DNA of 64,000 nucleotides from Acinetobacter variabilis (lineage in GTDB: Bacteria; Pseudomonadota; Gammaproteobacteria; Pseudomonadales; Moraxellaceae). The notes below the pieces were generated by a model. It was given only the letters and a program-made list of their open reading frames with translations, had not been told where the DNA came from and searched no databases. The stretch's first letter is position 1, and the number at the start of each line of letters is the position of its first letter. A program made the position numbers and the translations under genes. Location of the stretch: the NCBI RefSeq assembly GCF_000369625.1, contig NZ_KB850113.1, forward strand, positions 921,251-985,250, in the 5' to 3' direction. Of this stretch, positions 1-9,113 are shown piece by piece.

Positions 1-61
1 TCAAAGTTAAGATGATGGTATGACAATTTTATATACTCCATAAACCCTTTAAATTAATTAG

Positions 62-1084
62 GTGGTTTATGTCGCACTTCAAGTTTTACTCTGCCCTGCA
101 TTTGTCTATATTGGACCAACCAGTGACCATGGCTGGACGTATTCTCATGATCAGGGGCGTATTAAAGCTGAAAAAGCTTTGGGCGGAAAATTTAAAACGA
201 CTTACATCGAAAATGTACCTGAAACGGCCGATGCTGAACGTGTGATTCGTAATCTGGCACAGCAGGGCAATAAAGTGATTTTTGCGACCTCTTTTGGTTA
301 TATGAACCAGATGGAAAAAGTCGCGAAGCAGTTCCCCAATACCGTATTCATGCACGCGACCGGTTATAAGCAGGGGAAAAACCTAGGCATCTATGATGTA
401 CGTACCTATGAAGGTGCTTACATGCTGGGTGTAGTGGCAGGGCAAACCACCAAAACTAATACCTTGGGTGTCGTAGCCTCATTCCCGATCCCGGAAGTGG
501 TTCGTAATATTAATGCCTATACCTTGGGTGCACAAAGCGTCAATCCTAAAGTCAAAACCAAAGTCATCTGGGTGAACTCATGGTTTAACCCGGGTAAAGA
601 ACGTGATGCGGCTTTGGCACTGATTTCTCAAAAAGCTGATGTGCTGATGCAAAACACAGATTCGCCAGCAGTTGTGCAAGCTGCCCAGCAAAAAGGCGTT
701 TATGCCTTTGGTTGGGATTCAGACATGAGCAAATTTGGTCCTAAAGCGCATTTGGCTGCTTCAGTACTGCACTGGGAAAAAATTTATACACCAGCAATGC
801 AGCAAGTGGCTAATAAAACTTGGAAACCTGCTGCTCTCTGGTATGGCGTAAAACAGGATGCAGTGAAAATTGAAAACTTCGGGCCTGCTGTTCCTGTCAA
901 GGTGAAACAGTCCGCTTTAAGTGCACAAAGTGCAATTCATAAAGGTACATTACATCCATTCCAGGGTCCAATCTATAAACAGGATGGAACTTTGGTGATT
1001 GCCAAGGGCGGAAAAATGACAGATGAAGCGCTTGGAAAAATGAACTTCTATGTGAAAGGAGTTGAAGGTTCATTGCCTAAATAA
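62..1084 (+). CDS. BMP-family ABC transporter substrate-binding protein, N-terminus abnormal
   Basis: Family members are periplasmic or lipoprotein receptors that bind purine nucleosides and feed an ABC importer. The sequence from AFVYIGPTSDHGWTYSHDQG onward is the mature BMP (PnrA/Med-like) domain and runs to a normal C-terminus (FYVKGVEGSLPK). What is missing is the export signal. The frame opens at a GTG, only about 12 residues precede the mature domain, and an in-frame TAG lies immediately upstream, so there is no signal peptide or clear lipobox. Another ATG at 69 is in a different frame and gives no signal peptide either. The gene is followed by its ATPase, permeases and an aminohydrolase in one direction. 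It may be a truncated or frameshifted gene. The family call is firm, functionality is doubtful. Confidence 0.8.
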   Translation: MVYVALQVLLCPAFVYIGPTSDHGWTYSHDQGRIKAEKALGGKFKTTYIENVPETADAERVIRNLAQQGNKVIFATSFGYMNQMEKVAKQFPNTVFMHATGYKQGKNLGIYDVRTYEGAYMLGVVAGQTTKTNTLGVVASFPIPEVVRNINAYTLGAQSVNPKVKTKVIWVNSWFNPGKERDAALALISQKADVLMQNTDSPAVVQAAQQKGVYAFGWDSDMSKFGPKAHLAASVLHWEKIYTPAMQQVANKTWKPAALWYGVKQDAVKIENFGPAVPVKVKQSALSAQSAIHKGTLHPFQGPIYKQDGTLVIAKGGKMTDEALGKMNFYVKGVEGSLPK

Positions 1085-1195
1085 TTCTTTCACTATTTGT
1101 ATGACTTAAAAATAAAAGAAAGTAAATCCTGAAAAATCATCCCCCAGTCCATGAATCACTTTATGGACTGGGCCAAAATGAGTGGAGACTGAGTT

Positions 1196-2794
1196 ATGAG
1201 CGATCTGCCTCACATGTCAAATGACATCGAAATGTCATCGCTCAATGAGCAGCAAATTCCACGACTGGAGCTGATCAATATCAGCAAAAGCTATAACTCA
1301 TTGAAAGCAAATGACAGTATTAATTTAAAAGTCCAACCTGGGCAAATTCATGCCATTTTGGGTGAAAACGGTGCTGGTAAAAGTACCTTGATGAAAATCA
1401 TCTACGGCGCCACGAAATCAGATAGCGGTCATATCGTCTGGAATGGCAAAGAAGTACAGATAGAAAGTCCGTCGATGGCCAGAAAACTGGGCATCGGTAT
1501 GGTGTACCAGCATTTCTCGCTGTTTGAAACTATGACTGTGGCTGAAAATATTTTATTAGGTCTGGATGAGAAAATAGACCTGAAAAGCTTAGGGGCTAAA
1601 ATCACCGAAGTATCAGAACAATATGGCTTACCGGTAGATCCACGGCGTGAAGTTTTTTCTTTATCGGTTGGTGAGCGACAACGGGTCGAAATTATCCGCT
1701 GTCTACTCCAAAATCCTTCCTTACTCATTTTAGATGAACCGACCTCCGTATTAACCCCACAAGCGGTACGTCAGTTATTTAAAACTTTGCGACTGGTGGC
1801 TTCGCAAGGTGTTTCAATTCTTTATATCAGCCATAAATTACATGAAATCAAAGAACTCTGTGATGAAGCGACGATTCTGCGTAATGGCAAAGTCACCGGC
1901 TATGTATTGCCTTCTGAAAATAGTACCAGTGAACTGGCCAAATTAATGATTGGCCGGGAATTGCCGACGTATGCGCATGTTGAATATACAGGCGAACATC
2001 GCACGCTGTTTCAGGTAAAAAACCTGAATTACGAAACTGATGATCCGTTTGGTGTGTCCTTATCCAATATTCAACTCAACCTAAATTCCGGTGAAATTCT
2101 GGGCATTGCTGGTATTTCGGGTAATGGTCAATCTGAATTACTGGCTCTGCTTTCCGGTGAGCAAACGGCGAAAAAAGGTCAGGTCTTTCTATTAGATCAT
2201 GACATTTCTGAACTCAGTGCAGGTCAGCGACGTGATCTAGGCTTGGGTTTTGTCCCGGAAGAGCGTTTAGGTCGCGGTGCTGTGCCGAATATGACGCTGG
2301 CACAAAACACCCTGTTAACTGCCTTTCGTCAGGGTTTAAACAAATGGGGCTTTATCCAGTTTGAGAAAACTGTCACTTTTGCCCAGCAATGTATCGAAAA
2401 ATTTGGGGTAAAAGCTGCAGGACCACAAGCGGAAGCGCGCAGCCTTTCGGGCGGGAATCTGCAAAAATTTATTGTGGGGCGTGAAATCCTGCAACAGCCC
2501 AAAGTATTAATTATTTCCCAGCCAACCTGGGGTGTTGATGTCGGTGCATCGATGTTTATCCGTCAAACCCTGATTGATCTTTCCCGTCAAGGTGTTGCGA
2601 TTTTAGTGATTTCAGAAGAGCTGGAAGAGCTGTTTGAAATTAGCGACCAGATTTGTGTTCTGGCTGGTGGAAAGCTGTCTGCACCTGTTCCAGCTAAAAA
2701 TACCAATGCAGAACAGATAGGCCTGCTCATGTCAGGTATTCAGGCAGATCCAGCAATAGCTGAGTCCGAGCCTGTCCATGAAGTACATGCGTAG
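1196..2794 (+). CDS. ABC transporter ATP-binding protein, double NBD (BMP/nucleoside type)
   Basis: Cytoplasmic ATPase of the BMP-type importer. Two nucleotide-binding domains are fused in 532 residues, as in RbsA/NupO-type proteins. The first has a complete Walker A (GENGAGKST), signature (LSVGERQRVEI) and Walker B (LLILDEPTSVLTP). The second has a degenerate P-loop (GISGNGQSE), a good signature (LSGGNLQKF) and a Walker B in which DEP is replaced by SQP (VLIISQPTWGVD). A degenerate second site is usual in this family. The ATG start is at 1196, about 110 bp after the receptor gene. The permease genes follow after 15 bp, so the four genes look like one operon. Confidence 0.9.
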   Translation: MSDLPHMSNDIEMSSLNEQQIPRLELINISKSYNSLKANDSINLKVQPGQIHAILGENGAGKSTLMKIIYGATKSDSGHIVWNGKEVQIESPSMARKLGIGMVYQHFSLFETMTVAENILLGLDEKIDLKSLGAKITEVSEQYGLPVDPRREVFSLSVGERQRVEIIRCLLQNPSLLILDEPTSVLTPQAVRQLFKTLRLVASQGVSILYISHKLHEIKELCDEATILRNGKVTGYVLPSENSTSELAKLMIGRELPTYAHVEYTGEHRTLFQVKNLNYETDDPFGVSLSNIQLNLNSGEILGIAGISGNGQSELLALLSGEQTAKKGQVFLLDHDISELSAGQRRDLGLGFVPEERLGRGAVPNMTLAQNTLLTAFRQGLNKWGFIQFEKTVTFAQQCIEKFGVKAAGPQAEARSLSGGNLQKFIVGREILQQPKVLIISQPTWGVDVGASMFIRQTLIDLSRQGVAILVISEELEELFEISDQICVLAGGKLSAPVPAKNTNAEQIGLLMSGIQADPAIAESEPVHEVHA

Positions 2795-2809
2795 AGAAGA
2801 GGTGTAAAT

Positions 2810-3904
2810 ATGCATTTATTAGAACCTAGAGAACATCCTTCTCAATTAATGAAATGGCTTTCACCCGTGCTTGCATTACTCGCCATGCTGGCAGTAGGTA
2901 GCCTATTGTTTTTAATGCTTGGGGTGAATCCTGCTCAGGCTTTATATATCTTTTTTATTGAGCCATTGACTTCAGTCTATAATCTGAGTGAACTGATAAT
3001 TAAAGCCAGTCCGCTGATTTTAATTGCCTTGGGTCTGGCTGTTGGGTTTCGTGCCCGTCTGTTTAATATTGGTGCCGAGGGGCAGTTGGCTATGGGGGCC
3101 ATCTTTGGCGGTGGTATTGCCATCCTGTTTCATGAGCAGATCGGCTGGTGGATTTTACCTTTAATGGTGATTATGGGTGCGATTGGTGGTGCAATTTGGG
3201 GCCTGATTCCAGCGCTGCTAAAAACCCATTTTAATGCGCAAGAAACCTTGACCACCTTAATGATGAACTATGTGGCATTTTTCCTGCTGATGTATCTGGT
3301 CAATGGTCCATGGCGTGATCCAGATGGCATGAACTTTCCACAATCCGTAATGTTCTCGGAAAGCGCGACCTTGCCGTTGATTATGGAAGGTACACGGATT
3401 AACGCTTCAATTTTTATCACGATCATCGCAGTCGTATTGTTCTGGATTTTTATTCGTAAAAGTTTGATGGCTTATAAGCTGGAAGTCAGTGGTCAGGCAC
3501 CTTTGGCAGCCCAATATGCAGGATTTTCAGCTAAAAAAGCCATCTGGTTAAGTTTGGGAATTTCAGGTCTGATAGCGGGGATTGCCGGAATCTGTGAAGT
3601 AGCAGGTCCAATTGGTCAGCTCAATCCAAATATTTCACCGGGATACGGTTATGCAGCCATTATTGTGGCTTATCTCGGCCGACTAAATCCAATTGGAATC
3701 GTACTTTCAGGTTTCCTAATGGCGCTAATCTATTTAGGTGGTGAACTGGCACAAATGCAGTTGCAACTCCCAGTCGCGATTACCGGAATTTTCCAGGGCC
3801 TGCTTTTATTTTTCCTGCTGGCTTCAGATGCCCTGATTGAAAACCGCTACCGTTTTGCCAAAAAGAAAATCAAAAAAACCATGACCACTGCGCAAGTAGC
3901 CTGA
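2810..3904 (+). CDS. ABC transporter permease (BMP/nucleoside type, first subunit)
   Basis: Inner-membrane subunit of the importer, BPD_transp_2 family, 364 residues with about ten hydrophobic segments. The motif LGLAVGFRARLFNIGAEGQLAMGA, around residues 75-98, is the conserved cytoplasmic loop that contacts the ATPase (YufP/NupP-like). It pairs with the next gene to form the translocation pore. The start ATG at 2810 is preceded by AGAGAAGAGGTG, a good ribosome-binding site. Substrate by context is a purine nucleoside or base; this is inference. Confidence 0.9.
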   Translation: MHLLEPREHPSQLMKWLSPVLALLAMLAVGSLLFLMLGVNPAQALYIFFIEPLTSVYNLSELIIKASPLILIALGLAVGFRARLFNIGAEGQLAMGAIFGGGIAILFHEQIGWWILPLMVIMGAIGGAIWGLIPALLKTHFNAQETLTTLMMNYVAFFLLMYLVNGPWRDPDGMNFPQSVMFSESATLPLIMEGTRINASIFITIIAVVLFWIFIRKSLMAYKLEVSGQAPLAAQYAGFSAKKAIWLSLGISGLIAGIAGICEVAGPIGQLNPNISPGYGYAAIIVAYLGRLNPIGIVLSGFLMALIYLGGELAQMQLQLPVAITGIFQGLLLFFLLASDALIENRYRFAKKKIKKTMTTAQVA

Positions 3905-3928
3905 TCCAGACAGAAGAAGGATAACAAC

Positions 3929-4849
3929 ATGAGTATTGAATTAACCGCAATTGTTGCCGGAACTGTCGCTGCGGCAACGCCATTGATCTTTGCCGGGCTG
4001 GGTGAGCTGGTAGCAGAGCGTACCGGTGTCATCAATCTTGGGGTAGAAGGCATGATGCTGGTCGGTGCCATTGCTGGATTTGCTTTCGCTAGCCAGTATG
4101 AAGCCAGTGTCGCCAGTGCCTTATTTATGGGCGGATTGGCAGGCACATTGATGGCACTAATTTTTGCATTTTTTACTTTGTCCTTAAGTACTAACCAATC
4201 CGCCTGTGGTCTGGCACTCACTATTTTTGGGATCGGGATTTCAGCCTTTCTTGGACAGAATTATGTCAGTACCGCCTTACCGGGTCTGGAAAATCTAAAA
4301 ATTCCGGGACTCGTAGATATTCCATTCATAGGACCAGTCCTGTTCCAGCAAAACTATGTAGTGTATCTGTCCATTCTTGCTTTTGTGTTGGTGTGGTGGG
4401 TACTGAGTAAAACTCGTTTAGGCCTGTTACTGAAAGCAGTAGGGGAATCTCCAGAAAGCGCACATGCCATGGGCTATAACGTGCTGGCGATTCGCTATGG
4501 TGCAGTCATGTTTGGCGGTGCAATGGCAGGTATTGGCGGTGCATTTTTATCTACGGTTTATACGCCCATGTGGGTTGAAAATATGGTTGCAGGGCGCGGC
4601 TGGATTACAATTGCTTTAGTCGTTTTTGCTGCATGGAAACCAACACGTTTGATGTTGGGTGCATATCTATTTGGTGGTGTAACGATTTTGCAGTTTCATG
4701 CTCAAGCGCTGGGTCTAGAAGTACCGAATGAACTGTTATCGGCATTGCCATACATCGCAACCATTATTGTCTTAGTCCTCATTTCACATGACAAGAAGTT
4801 ATTGAAACTCAATTTACCAGCGTCACTTGGCAAAACCTTTAGCCCTTAA
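3929..4849 (+). CDS. ABC transporter permease (BMP/nucleoside type, second subunit)
   Basis: Second membrane subunit, 306 residues, YufQ/NupQ-like. The segment TPLIFAGLGELVAERTGVIN, near residues 18-37, is the conserved N-terminal loop with the following NLGVEGMMLVGA motif. It starts at ATG 3929 after AGAAGGATAACAAC, 24 bp beyond the first permease. Hydrophobic segments cover most of the chain. Together with the preceding genes it completes a receptor-ATPase-permease-permease importer. Confidence 0.9.
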   Translation: MSIELTAIVAGTVAAATPLIFAGLGELVAERTGVINLGVEGMMLVGAIAGFAFASQYEASVASALFMGGLAGTLMALIFAFFTLSLSTNQSACGLALTIFGIGISAFLGQNYVSTALPGLENLKIPGLVDIPFIGPVLFQQNYVVYLSILAFVLVWWVLSKTRLGLLLKAVGESPESAHAMGYNVLAIRYGAVMFGGAMAGIGGAFLSTVYTPMWVENMVAGRGWITIALVVFAAWKPTRLMLGAYLFGGVTILQFHAQALGLEVPNELLSALPYIATIIVLVLISHDKKLLKLNLPASLGKTFSP

Positions 4850-4874
4850 TCGGACGAATTTCAGGAATTACTTT

Positions 4875-6242
4875 ATGAAAATTATAAGCGCAGATTATGT
4901 CCTGACCATGAACTCAAACCTGGACTGTATTAAAGGTGGTGCCATCCTGATTGATGGTGTTCTCATTAAACAGGTAGGAACATTACAGGAAGTAACTCAG
5001 CAATATCCTGAAGCTGCAGTTATCCAGTATCCCAAAAGTTTATTGATGCCGGGTTTGATTAATACCCACTGCCACTCAGGCCTGCTCCGCGGTACTGCCG
5101 AAGGTTTACCAGTCTGGGACTGGCTGCAGCAGTTTATTGACCCGATGCATCGGGTAGTGACTCCGGAAGATGCCAAAATCGCCTCTTATCTCTGTTATGC
5201 AGAAGCGCTGCTATCCGGCACAACTACCATTGTGGATATGTGGCGTTATATGGAAGGTAGTGCCGAGGCTGCACAGCAACTCGGTATACGTGCAGTGCTG
5301 GTGCCATATGTGGCTGAACATCTAGATCACAACTATTTTGAAACCCTCAATAGCAATGAAGCTTTAATTCAAAAATGGCATCAAGCCGAAAATGGGCGAA
5401 TTCAGGTCTGGGTTGGCTTGGAACATCTGTTTTATGCTGAAGAAAATGCATTGGCACGTATCCAGAAAATATGTCATGAATATCAGACTGGTTTTCACAC
5501 GCATAGCAATGAAAGCAAGTTTGATGTCGAAGAAAACCTTCGACGTTATGGCGTGCGCCCGATCCAGACGCTGGAGCAAATGGGTATGCTGGATGTGCCT
5601 CAATGTCTGTTAGCGCATTGTGTCTGGGCTGATTCAACAGAGATCGAAATCTTAAAACACTATAATATTGGTGTCGCACATAATCCGATCTCGAATATGA
5701 AACTCGCCTCGGGGGCTGCACCCATTACGGAAATGCTTAAACACGGCATAGCAGTAGGACTGGGTACAGACGGCGAGAAAGAAAATAATAATCTGGATAT
5801 GTTTGAAGAAATGAAAACTGCTTCATTATTGGCGAAGTTTTCTGGTTTAGATGCCGCAGCACTCGACTCATGGTCAGTCTGTCAGATGGCAACTCGGACA
5901 GGTGCCAAAGCCTTAGGTATGCAGGATCAGATTGGTTCGCTAGAAGCTGGAAAACTTGCCGATATGATTGCAGTAGATATTGCGACCCCAAGAATGACAC
6001 CCTTGATTGATCAAGGCCCGTTATTTAATTTACATACCAATCTGGTACATGCAGTACAAGGACAGGATGTGCACATGACCATGGTGAACGGTCAGGTAGT
6101 AGTAGAAAACCGAAAACTGGTGCGTGCTGATCTACAAATCTTAATTGATCAGGTCAATCAGGCTGCTCCAGCCTTGTTCCAGCGCCGCGCGAAATGGCTC
6201 GCAGAACAGGGAAGTACGGTCAATGAGTTACAGCGCCTATAA
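4875..6242 (+). CDS. TRZ/ATZ-family amidohydrolase (putative purine/nucleoside aminohydrolase)
   Basis: Metal-dependent hydrolase of the AtzA/TrzN/SAH-deaminase group, 455 residues from the ATG at 4875. That ATG has AGGA about 9 bp upstream and is preferred over the upstream in-frame start at 4827, which would overlap the permease. Metal ligands are visible: H65 and H67 (NTHCHSG), H208 or H210 (FHTHSNES), H248 (LLAHCVW) and D299 (GLGTDG). Members remove amino or chloro groups from purines, pterins, triazines or adenosyl compounds. The importer upstream suggests a purine nucleoside or modified base, but the exact substrate cannot be read from sequence. No terminator is obvious between permease and this gene, so it is probably cotranscribed. 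Confidence 0.85.
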   Translation: MKIISADYVLTMNSNLDCIKGGAILIDGVLIKQVGTLQEVTQQYPEAAVIQYPKSLLMPGLINTHCHSGLLRGTAEGLPVWDWLQQFIDPMHRVVTPEDAKIASYLCYAEALLSGTTTIVDMWRYMEGSAEAAQQLGIRAVLVPYVAEHLDHNYFETLNSNEALIQKWHQAENGRIQVWVGLEHLFYAEENALARIQKICHEYQTGFHTHSNESKFDVEENLRRYGVRPIQTLEQMGMLDVPQCLLAHCVWADSTEIEILKHYNIGVAHNPISNMKLASGAAPITEMLKHGIAVGLGTDGEKENNNLDMFEEMKTASLLAKFSGLDAAALDSWSVCQMATRTGAKALGMQDQIGSLEAGKLADMIAVDIATPRMTPLIDQGPLFNLHTNLVHAVQGQDVHMTMVNGQVVVENRKLVRADLQILIDQVNQAAPALFQRRAKWLAEQGSTVNELQRL

Positions 6243-6277
6243 ATAGAACTCAAAATTGCCCCTAACTTTAAACAGGC

Positions 6278-6877
6278 TTATCTATGCTCCAGAATGGATA
6301 AAAAGGCTTCGATAAAGTTAGGCAGTCTTTTATGATGAATCTGGCCGACCTTGATCACTTCATAGGTCAGACCATCAGCCAGAAGGTTGTTACTTTCAGC
6401 TTTTAATTTCTGCAATGTTAACTGTAAGCCTTTTAACCATTCTTCAAGCGCCTTGATCGGAATATCATTTTTAAGATTTCCACCTTGCATGGCAGTTTTA
6501 AAATGACTCAAGGTCGTACTATCTTTAAAGCAGGCTTCCACCTGATGTTCAGTACTTTCAAACAGGTCATGCTTAATCACAAATAAAAATTTTCCAATCG
6601 CTGGTTTAAGCGCACTGAGATAAATATTTTTTTTATTCAGGGTATATCTTTTATTTCTGGTATTAATAAATTTTGAATTCCAGCCTTGAGATTCTAGAAA
6701 ATGATCCATTTCAGCGAAGATGAGATCAGTGAATTGTTCCTCAATGCGTTCTGCGATTTCCTTCAGTTCATGACTGAGCACGATCAGGTTATTTTCCAGC
6801 TTTGAGCGCTAGGATTTTTCTTCATTATGCTGCTTGGATTGGGCCAAAATGGCTTGGAAGCATTGTTCAGGCGTCAT
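6278..6877 (-). pseudogene. Hypothetical protein gene interrupted by an in-frame TAG
   Basis: An ATG at 6877 opens a frame reading MTPEQCFQAILAQSKQHNEE and stops at TAG (6811-6809). The same frame then continues without interruption for another 176 codons to the stop at 6278, through residues such as SHELKEIAERIEEQFTDL. The two parts are in register (96 nt between the ATG and the possible GTG restart at 6781), so the simplest reading is one gene of about 199 codons with a premature amber codon 23. A shorter protein from GTG 6781 (167 residues) is possible. I do not recognise the family; it is hydrophilic and looks cytoplasmic. Confidence 0.6.
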
Positions 6878-7663
6878 GATTTTACTCACTTGATATGCAG
6901 ACTTGATCACTTAATCATGTGACTGAATAGCTTTAATTGCAAGTAGGAAAAGAGGAGGGAGAATTGGTAAGATTTGAAAAATAAAATATATACTTTTATC
7001 GATGCAAATTATTGTTTTTAAATTTTATATTCTATATTAAATCATGTTTTATTTAGTTTTAAGCTCGAATCATTACATATTTTGTAGCGATTCAATGGAG
7101 TTATTTATAATGACTCATTTTACTTACAATTAGCTGATCAAAAGATGAAGCCAATATAAAGTGGTTAACGAGAATATTGATAGAAAGGATTAAGAAAATA
7201 TACATCTATAATCAACTATAAAGAGTCAATAATTTTAATTTTTACATATATTTAAACTTTATCTAACAGATATCACTTTTTATCTTATTTAATGGTTTTA
7301 GATACCTTTATAGAACCAGATTTTTTCAATTTTCCTCGGTAACAAATTCAAGAATAGAAAGGCGATGACCATCAAGTTTCAGTATAAAAAACGCACAAAA
7401 AGACCAAATGTTTTTTATTACGCAATTTGAATTGGTAAATTTTTGTACAAAAGAACTAATGTAGAAAAAATATTTATAGGTAGCATTATTTTTATTAATA
7501 TTATATTTAATTCCTCTTAAATTATTGAATTTAAAATTTAAAATTTTATTAAATTAAAATTAACAAAAGGATTAGATTAGCTAAACTTCATAACATTATT
7601 AATACTTTTCCTTCATTATTTGAAACTAAAAAATTAAATGAGTGTACTATATTTAGTAAAAAC
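6878..7663. other. Long AT-rich intergenic region
   Basis: About 790 bases very rich in A and T between the broken gene and the OprB porin. I see no coding frame with sense, no tRNA and no clear terminator. It must hold the promoter of the porin gene near its right end, but no strong -35/-10 pair stands out against the AT-rich background. Confidence 0.5.
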
Positions 7664-7684
7664 GTGATTAAGGTAAAGCATTTA

Positions 7685-8947
7685 ATGTTTATTTCTCCCT
7701 TATCTAAGGCTGTCTATACATCCTTAGTTGGATTGCTATTGGCAAATACAACTACTCAGGCCGCTGATACATTTAGTGCAGAAAGTCCGTGGATGTTGGG
7801 TGACTGGAATGGTCAACGTATCCAGCTTCAAGAGCAGGGCTATGATTTTAGCTTTGGATATACAGGTGAAATGGCAACTTTGCTTGACGCGAAACGCTCA
7901 AATAGCCATGGCACAGAATATACAGGTCAGTTAAACCTGGGTATTCATCTGGATCTGGAAAAAATTGCTGGCTGGCAAGACACTGAAGCACAAATTACAG
8001 TAACTCATCGCGATGGTCGCAACCTTTCGAATACTTCTGATGCGCTTACAGGACATTTAAGTTCAGTTCAGGAAGTATGGGGTCGCGGTCAAACTTGGCG
8101 TCTAACAGATTTCTGGATCAAGAAACAATTCTTGGATCAAAAACTGGATGTAAAAGTCGGGCGTTTTGGTGAAGGTGAAGACTTTAACAGTTTTGATTGT
8201 GACTTCCAGAATCTGGCATTGTGCGGTTCACAAGTGGGTAACTGGGTAGGGGATCAATGGTATAACTGGCCAGTTTCTCAATGGGCTGCGCGGGTTAAAT
8301 ATAACGTTACCCCGGAAGTTTATACTCAGGTAGGGGTTTATGAATACAACCCTGAAAATGCTGACAATCGTGGCAAAGGCTTTAGCCTGAGCACAGACGG
8401 ATCTAAAGGCGCGATTATTCCTGCAGAAGTGGTCTGGACACCGAAACTGGGTGAGCAAAAACTGCCAGGTGAATATCGTGCCGGTTATTACTACAGCACC
8501 GCTGATGCCAAAATATTTGATGGCGTGACTCCACAAGATGAACAAACCCAAAATGGTCATCATCACGGGGGGTGGATTGTAGCTAAGCAACAGCTGACTT
8601 CACATCAAGGGGATACATCACGTGGTTTAAGCGGTTTCGTGAACGTCACTGTTCATGACTCTAAAACCAACCAAGTTAGTGATATGCAAAATATCGGTCT
8701 TGTCTACAAAGGTGCGATGGATGCCCGTCCACAGGATGAAATCGCTTTAGGTGTTGCCCGGATCAATATGAACAATGATGTATTGGGTAACCGTAGTGAA
8801 GAAGTCGATGCAGAAATCTATTACGGCATTCATGCAACTAACTGGCTAACCATCCGTCCAAACCTGCAATATGTCCATCATGTCGGCGCATATAAAGGCG
8901 GTGAAAATGTCTGGGTAGGCGGAATCAAGTTTAATACGTCGTTCTAA
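7685..8947 (+). CDS. oprB: Carbohydrate-selective porin, OprB family
   Basis: Outer-membrane porin that admits glucose and related sugars. The protein has a signal peptide ending around TTTQAADTF, then the OprB opening SPWMLGDWNGQRIQLQEQGY, and a C-terminal phenylalanine (KFNTSF) typical of outer-membrane barrels. The start is ambiguous. A GTG at 7664 has no ribosome-binding site; the ATG at 7685 lies about 10 bp after AAGGT and keeps a sensible signal peptide, so I prefer it (420 residues). It precedes gcd by about 165 bp. Context says it supplies aldose sugars to the periplasmic glucose dehydrogenase. Confidence 0.88.
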   Translation: MFISPLSKAVYTSLVGLLLANTTTQAADTFSAESPWMLGDWNGQRIQLQEQGYDFSFGYTGEMATLLDAKRSNSHGTEYTGQLNLGIHLDLEKIAGWQDTEAQITVTHRDGRNLSNTSDALTGHLSSVQEVWGRGQTWRLTDFWIKKQFLDQKLDVKVGRFGEGEDFNSFDCDFQNLALCGSQVGNWVGDQWYNWPVSQWAARVKYNVTPEVYTQVGVYEYNPENADNRGKGFSLSTDGSKGAIIPAEVVWTPKLGEQKLPGEYRAGYYYSTADAKIFDGVTPQDEQTQNGHHHGGWIVAKQQLTSHQGDTSRGLSGFVNVTVHDSKTNQVSDMQNIGLVYKGAMDARPQDEIALGVARINMNNDVLGNRSEEVDAEIYYGIHATNWLTIRPNLQYVHHVGAYKGGENVWVGGIKFNTSF

Positions 8948-9113
8948 ACGGAGTTTTTAGTTGCAAATACACAATTGATTCTTCCTTTACTTTGGGGCAT
9001 TGATGAACTGATACTCCAAGTATTCATGTATTTATAACTAAGAACTTAACAATATGGTGTCTATGCCGCTTAAGTGCTTAGACGTTCAAGAAATCAAAAA
9101 AAAGGTGTTCAAT

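Noticed and set aside
86..355. Open frame on the minus strand inside the BMP receptor gene
   Set aside because: It is a shadow of the real gene on the other strand; no recognisable motifs or ribosome-binding site.
3847..4221. 124-codon minus-strand frame across the two permease genes
   Set aside because: Antisense to two well-defined membrane proteins; composition is that of a shadow frame.
6878..7663. Hidden gene in the AT-rich gap before oprB
   Set aside because: Frames are short and low in complexity, and no family-like segments could be read on either strand.
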